A DNA stretch of 64,000 nucleotides from Serendipita indica DSM 11827 (Eukaryota; Basidiomycota; Agaricomycetes; Sebacinales; Serendipitaceae): assembly GCA_910890315.1 (NCBI GenBank), contig CAJVGD010000005.1:1550001-1614000 (forward strand), in the 5' to 3' direction. Below the pieces are notes generated by a model. It was given only the letters and a program-made list of their open reading frames with translations. It did no database searches and had not been told where the DNA came from. Position numbers and translations under genes: made by a program. This document shows, piece after piece, positions 59,598 through 64,000 of this stretch (the stretch's first letter is position 1; every line of letters starts with the position of its first letter).

Positions 59598-62174
59598 ATG
59601 ACCGACTGGTCATATGACGAAGTCGAGGAGAGAGGCTTGTTCAGCATAATCAGCCCCGTCTATGCGCTCACCTTGTTCGCGGCGGCGGGCATCTATTTCC
59701 TGTTCAAACGATACGAGAGTGTACGATACAGAGCAGTCCCTTTCTCCATCAAGGCTCCTGCGGTGCGTAAACTAGCGCAGCTATGGTTGGATCGAAAGTT
59801 GTTGACTCCGTGTTCGCGCAGGCGGCTTCTTCTAAATGGACCTCGCTCACGATAGAAAATCCTAGCCTCGAATCTCATCTCGTCAATTCAACCCTTCTCC
59901 CGACGGCACCGACACCATTGCTCATGCAAGGCTTCCCAACGGCAAAACCGACGATGAAGGCACAATATATAACCTGTTACGATCCGTCTACCGGCTATCA
60001 TTTGGATACAATTCCAGCGGACTCGGAATACGATATTGCGGAAAAAATTGGGCTTGCGCGCCGGACGTGGGTGCAGAGTCGGTGGGGCCAGAGCTCCTTT
60101 GGTGAGCGCAAGCGTGTAATGCGTAGTTTGCTTCGTTGGGTCGTCAAAAATCGTGAGCTCTGTGCCCGAGTCGCATGCCGTGACACCGGAAAGACGAGTA
60201 AGTATATCTTGATGTATACAAATTCCCCATACTCATCGAGATTCCAAGTGATTGATGCGGCTTTGGGGGAGATTCTTACTACATGCGCAAAATTGGAATA
60301 CCTAATTGACCATGGCGAGGCTGCCCTACGACCAGAGTCACGCAAGTCGAGTCCCATGATGTTCTACAAGAGCTCCAAAGTCTACTATGAACCGCTCGGC
60401 GTTGTCGCTGCAATCGTTTCGTGGAACTATCGTGCGTTCATGTGAATGCATAAAGACTCACAGGGCTGATCTCGACCAGCATTCCATAACCTCATCTCTC
60501 CCATTATTGCTGGTCTCTTTGCTGGTAACGCAGTCGTGGTCAAATGTTCGGAGCAAGTTGTATGGTCTTGTATGCCCTGTGACCGTCTTTGCCATCACAT
60601 ACTCACATTCGAACCAGCAACGTGGTTCATCTCTGCAATCAGGGAATGCCTCCTCGCTTGCGACTTGCCTGCCGATCTCGTTCAGCTCGTTTGCTGTTAT
60701 CCGTCCGAAGCAGATGCATTGACGATGTCGCCATACATCAAGTATGTGTCATTGACCTATGTTTTCAATTGGCTGACCTCATAGACATATCACATTTATA
60801 GGTTCAGAGCCTATTGGACGCAAGGTGCTTCAGGCTGCCACGGTTCACCTCACTCCGGTTACTCTTGAGCTTGGTGGCAAGGACCCATGCGTCATTCTGC
60901 CGGAGACCGATCTCAAGAAGTGGGTAGACACATGGCTGAGGGGTGCTTTCCAAAACGCCGGACAAAACTGCATCGGCATCGAGCGATTCATTGTTCATTC
61001 ATCTCAGCACAAAGAACTCGTGACCCTGCTGGCTGAGAGGACGAAAAAATTGCGGTTCGGTCCTGCTTTGGCCGAAGCCTCATCTGATGGAGGTTACATC
61101 GCCCCTGTCGACTGTGGTGCCATGATTTCACGTAACCGGTGAGCAATGCGCACGCATACTCTATCTCCCTGACATATGGTGCATATGTTAGGTTTAGTGA
61201 ACTCGAACGAATCATACACGAGGCTCAAGAGGAGGGCGCGGATCTTGTCGTTGGCGGTCAAGCATGGAGGCACCCATACGTTGAAGAGGGCATGTACTTC
61301 GAGGGCACAGTTGTTGCCAATGTCGACCCTGCCATGGAAATAGCCCAGCAAGAACGTGCGTAGGCCTCAATTCTTCTTCCACACAATAATTCCATCCTCT
61401 CATTTTCCGATTCGTCAGCTAATAAGCTGTTGCTTTATCCTCACACACGTGTGACTGATAACTCGTCATACAGTCTTTGCGCCGGTGATTACCGTGATCC
61501 CCTACGAGTCGGTCGACGAAGCCATCTCGATTGCCAATGGGACCCGTTACGGATTAGGTGCATCGGTTTTCGGTCCAAAGCAGCATGAATGCGTCGACGT
61601 CGCCAGAAGGCTGGGTAGGTCACCAGATTTGCTCCGTGAGCCGAAGTAACATGACATGCAGATTGCGGCATGGTTTCCGTCAACGACTTCGGAGTCTTCT
61701 ATGTACGTGCATTCGCGTTGCCGTGATCTCATTCACTTACGGACTTTTCCAGTTGAAGTATGTCATCATCCTTCATAACGACCACACGCGTTAACAATGC
61801 TGCAGTCAGGATCTTGGTTTCGGCGGAGTCAAAGCGTCCGGCTTTGGCCGTTTCTGTGCGTACTCCGTTGATAGGTGTCATATGAGCCTTATCTCTTGAA
61901 TAGCTGGACCAGAAGGCTTGCGTTCTCTTACCTGCCCCAAAGCAGTGACAATCGACCGTTGGCCATCTTTGATTCAAACGAGCATTCCCCCACCGCTACA
62001 GTATCCGATCAGGTCCATGGTCAAGGGATGGTGCGTTATTTCTTCGGGTCGGTTACAACAGCACTCATCGGGATTTCCAGGGATTTCATTTCGGCTATGG
62101 TTGAGATTTTCTGGGGGGATTCTCTCTCAGACCGAGCACACGGTGTCATTGAAATCATCAAGGCTTCACGCTAA
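59598..62174 (+). CDS. MSC7: ER-membrane aldehyde dehydrogenase (Msc7-like)
   Basis: NAD(P)+-dependent aldehyde dehydrogenase with an N-terminal membrane anchor (PVYALTLFAAAGIYFLF after MTDWSYDEVEERGLFSIISP). Catalytic domain: RTWVQSRWGQSSFGERKRVM, EPLGVVAAIVSWNY, ISPIIAGLFAGNAVVVKCSE, HITFIGSEPIGRKVLQAATV, LELGGKDPCVILPETD with the general-base Glu, and GAFQNAGQNCIGIERFIVHS with the nucleophile Cys. It continues with ELFAPVITVIPYESVDEAIS, GMVSVNDFGVFYLNQDLGFG and GGVKASGFGRFAGPEGLRSL. This order matches yeast Msc7 (meiotic sister-chromatid recombination screen; substrate unknown). The C-terminal exon adds WDFISAMVEIFWGDSLSDRA. About 600 residues over at least ten exons. A longer-chain or prenyl aldehyde substrate is only a guess. 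Confidence 0.9.
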
Positions 62175-63695
62175 ATGGGGACCCAATCACCGTGCCATCC
62201 GGCGGGGAATAGACAATGTTCGTCATGCCTAGTTTATGAATAGAACTGTTCTGAAGTCTAGAGGCTGGAATACGACGAACGTTTTTTAACACGCATTCGC
62301 TCTTGCAGTCGACCAACTTTTGGCGAGCCTAGCCACGTTTCAGGGGGACATGGCTGAAAGTCATTTTGCTGCGGGAACAACGCCATCAATTTGTCCAAAC
62401 GTTGGAGGGCTGCCTTATGCTGGATCGGGGCAGTGGAACTCGTGGCCAAGCACTGAGGGAATCGCAAGCGAAGACAGAGCTCGGCATCCCCATCCTGTTT
62501 CCTCTGTGAACTTTTCGCATTACACTGCTGTTATGGCATGCGTCTGAGTCTGTGAGGCACTTGTTCATACCCTTGCCGTTTCGAGCGCTAGGCAAGATAA
62601 AAACACCACCGGCTTTCTTTCATTCACCTAGTGTTCTTTTATATCACCTGATTTACTTCTTTTATTCAAGCATTTCATTGTCACTGTGCTCGTCCCTTAC
62701 CATATTCACGCTATCTCGTATTCGACTATAAGCATGTCTGAATCCCTCTTAGTTCGTCAATACTCACTGAGTACTAATATCTTGAGCCCTTCAATTCATA
62801 CGAATGAGGAACAGCAATCAATCATCTCCTCGGACTTCCGTGCTTTGTCTTAGGAGAGCTGTCGAAGACCAATATTTTGGAGATCTCTCTATCTGAACTC
62901 TCCGATCTAATGATAGAGTACGGCTGCCAGCATATCTACTGAGGACTTTCAAGTCTACAGCCTCGTTGGCCGTGCAGATCGATGTATGACCACCATTGGT
63001 GAAGCTCTTGACTCTGAAAAAATACCCAAAGCATTGTACTGATATAGATGAGTGCTGCGGGTACCTTTGGTGTGTATATGATTGCGTCGTATTGAGAACT
63101 AGGTTGCAAACCCAAGGTATTTGATAGGACTAAATGAGGACGAACCTATGCGAGCAAAGCCGATTTAATACTTTGGTGCCAAGCCCACATTACTGAACAT
63201 GGACAATGGTCCATATCGAGTCCTAATAATTTGATGTCATGATCTTGTCTTGGGTGGATGATCAGTTCAGAGACGTCTTTGGTCGTTTGGTTCATGGTAT
63301 GCAAAAGGAATCGATGTTTTACTTGGCTGCGCACCGAAGCTCGGATCAAAGTAGCATAAAAGGTATTAGCATATCTGTTCTAGGCCCTCGGTCGTCATTA
63401 TTGGAGTGAAGAGTGACTGGCGTGCCGTTTCTCCCGGAACCTTCGTCACTCCCTGCGTTCACATGATTTAACGGACGATAATCACTCCAATCTAAGATTA
63501 CGTGGGTAATGTATAAATTTCCAATTGGATGAGGGCGAAGTCCGGACTTCCGGTAGAGTGAGCAAGTTTTGCTGGAGGCTTTGAGATTCCATAAAGGAGC
63601 TGTGTTACTATTCAAAATAGGCTCCAGTTTAATAAAAATGCTTTATAAATCCCCCGCTCGCAATAGGGCTGGCGAACTCACCCCACCCATTAACC
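62175..63695. other. Gene-poor intergenic region, 1.5 kb
   Basis: The longest stretch without a supported gene. An open frame from ATG 62350 to TGA 62547 (MAESHFAAGTTPSICPNVGG...) follows a possible acceptor (CTCTTGCAG at about 62,306–62,314). It could be a small protein or the remnant of an exon, but nothing supports it beyond being open. The rest (62,600–63,650) is AT-richer, full of stops on both strands, with no repeat, terminal inverted repeat, tRNA box or recognisable domain. Confidence 0.5.
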
Positions 63696-64000
63696 ATGGC
63701 CACAACCAACAAGCTCTACCATACCCTTGGACAAAACGGTCCAAAATTACCTGAATTGGATATGGGGCAATGGTGTGTCTTCCATTACCGGAAATTCGAC
63801 CAAGCTGAGTATGCACAGACTATCGAGGGAGGATATGGGGGTGGAAACACCGAGGAAGCAGCACTTGAGATCCTTAGAACGGTGAATTCGTTTATCCGAG
63901 CGTCGCCAATCTTATTGAGTGTAGGCAGCCGAGGAATGCACGCTGATCGATACGTCAAACGTCTATGGTGACCCACGGGCCCCAGTGATTCTCTCATAAC
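63696..64000 (+). CDS. Aldo/keto reductase, N-terminal part, cut by right edge
   Basis: The start MATTNKLYHTLGQNGPKLPE resembles the first beta strand of AKR proteins (LGKNGPKVPAIGFG). An exon with GGYGGGNTEEAALEILRT then joins, across a 43-nt intron (GTGAATT donor, GTGTAG acceptor), to AAEECTLIDTSNVYGDPRAP. DTSNVYG is the AKR active-site segment with the catalytic Asp and Tyr. An in-frame TAA at 63997–63999 probably lies in an intron beginning near the edge; otherwise the gene is truncated. An additional intron around 63,775–63,820 is possible but not required. The family is NADPH-dependent carbonyl reductases; substrate unknown. Confidence 0.65.

Overview
The window is ordinary nuclear chromosome from a filamentous basidiomycete. 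The evidence is about 30 protein genes in 64 kb, nearly all broken by many 36–75 bp introns (GT..AG, CTRAY branch sites), very short spacers, and typical basidiomycete housekeeping genes. An Agaricomycete is likely. A Rhizoctonia/Ceratobasidium-type genome would fit the base composition and compactness, but that placement is a guess. I see no transposon, retroelement, CRISPR array, rRNA or convincing tRNA gene. Exon structures below were built by hand from splice signals plus reading-frame and family continuity.

Left part (0–25 kb): an unidentified acidic gene fragment runs off the left edge. Next come a mitochondrial MetX-type serine/homoserine O-acetyltransferase, NAD-dependent methylene-THF dehydrogenase (MTD1), peroxin PEX1, the 3-ketoacyl-CoA reductase of very-long-chain fatty acid synthesis (IFA38), splicing factor PRP6, a mitochondrial enoyl/methylglutaconyl-CoA hydratase, APC1, a GT32 sphingolipid mannosyltransferase (SUR1-like), the PIN nuclease SWT1 and thiamine pyrophosphokinase.

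Middle (24.7–43 kb): RPA3, ELG1/ATAD5 with an N-terminal PIP box, a bHLH factor, TAF9, ARS2/SERRATE, a fumarylacetoacetate hydrolase-family enzyme, mitoribosomal protein mS34, an ATG37/ACBD5-like acyl-CoA-binding membrane protein, glutathione-dependent formaldehyde dehydrogenase (SFA1), VPS4-associated VFA1 and RBM39.

Right part (43–64 kb): an unrecognised 137-residue protein, a MARVEL-like four-helix membrane protein, a mitochondrial PDH/BCKDH kinase with an apparent one-base frameshift, cap-binding CBP80, the meiotic RING protein HEI10, a CGI-58/CLD1-type alpha/beta hydrolase, inositol hexakisphosphate kinase KCS1, the membrane aldehyde dehydrogenase MSC7, a gene-poor 1.5 kb, and the start of an aldo/keto reductase cut by the right edge.

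No operon-like pathway cluster is apparent. Functional links are loose: CBP80 and ARS2 act on the same capped-RNA complex; PRP6 and RBM39 act in splicing; RPA3 and ELG1 act at replication forks; PEX1 and the ATG37-like protein act on peroxisomes; MTD1 and SFA1 act in one-carbon and formaldehyde metabolism. The most unusual material is at gene-structure level: five divergent gene pairs whose start codons are only 36–94 bp apart, GC–AG introns, 36–38 nt introns, a 14-nt microexon, and the frameshifted kinase. I did not find a convincing undescribed system.
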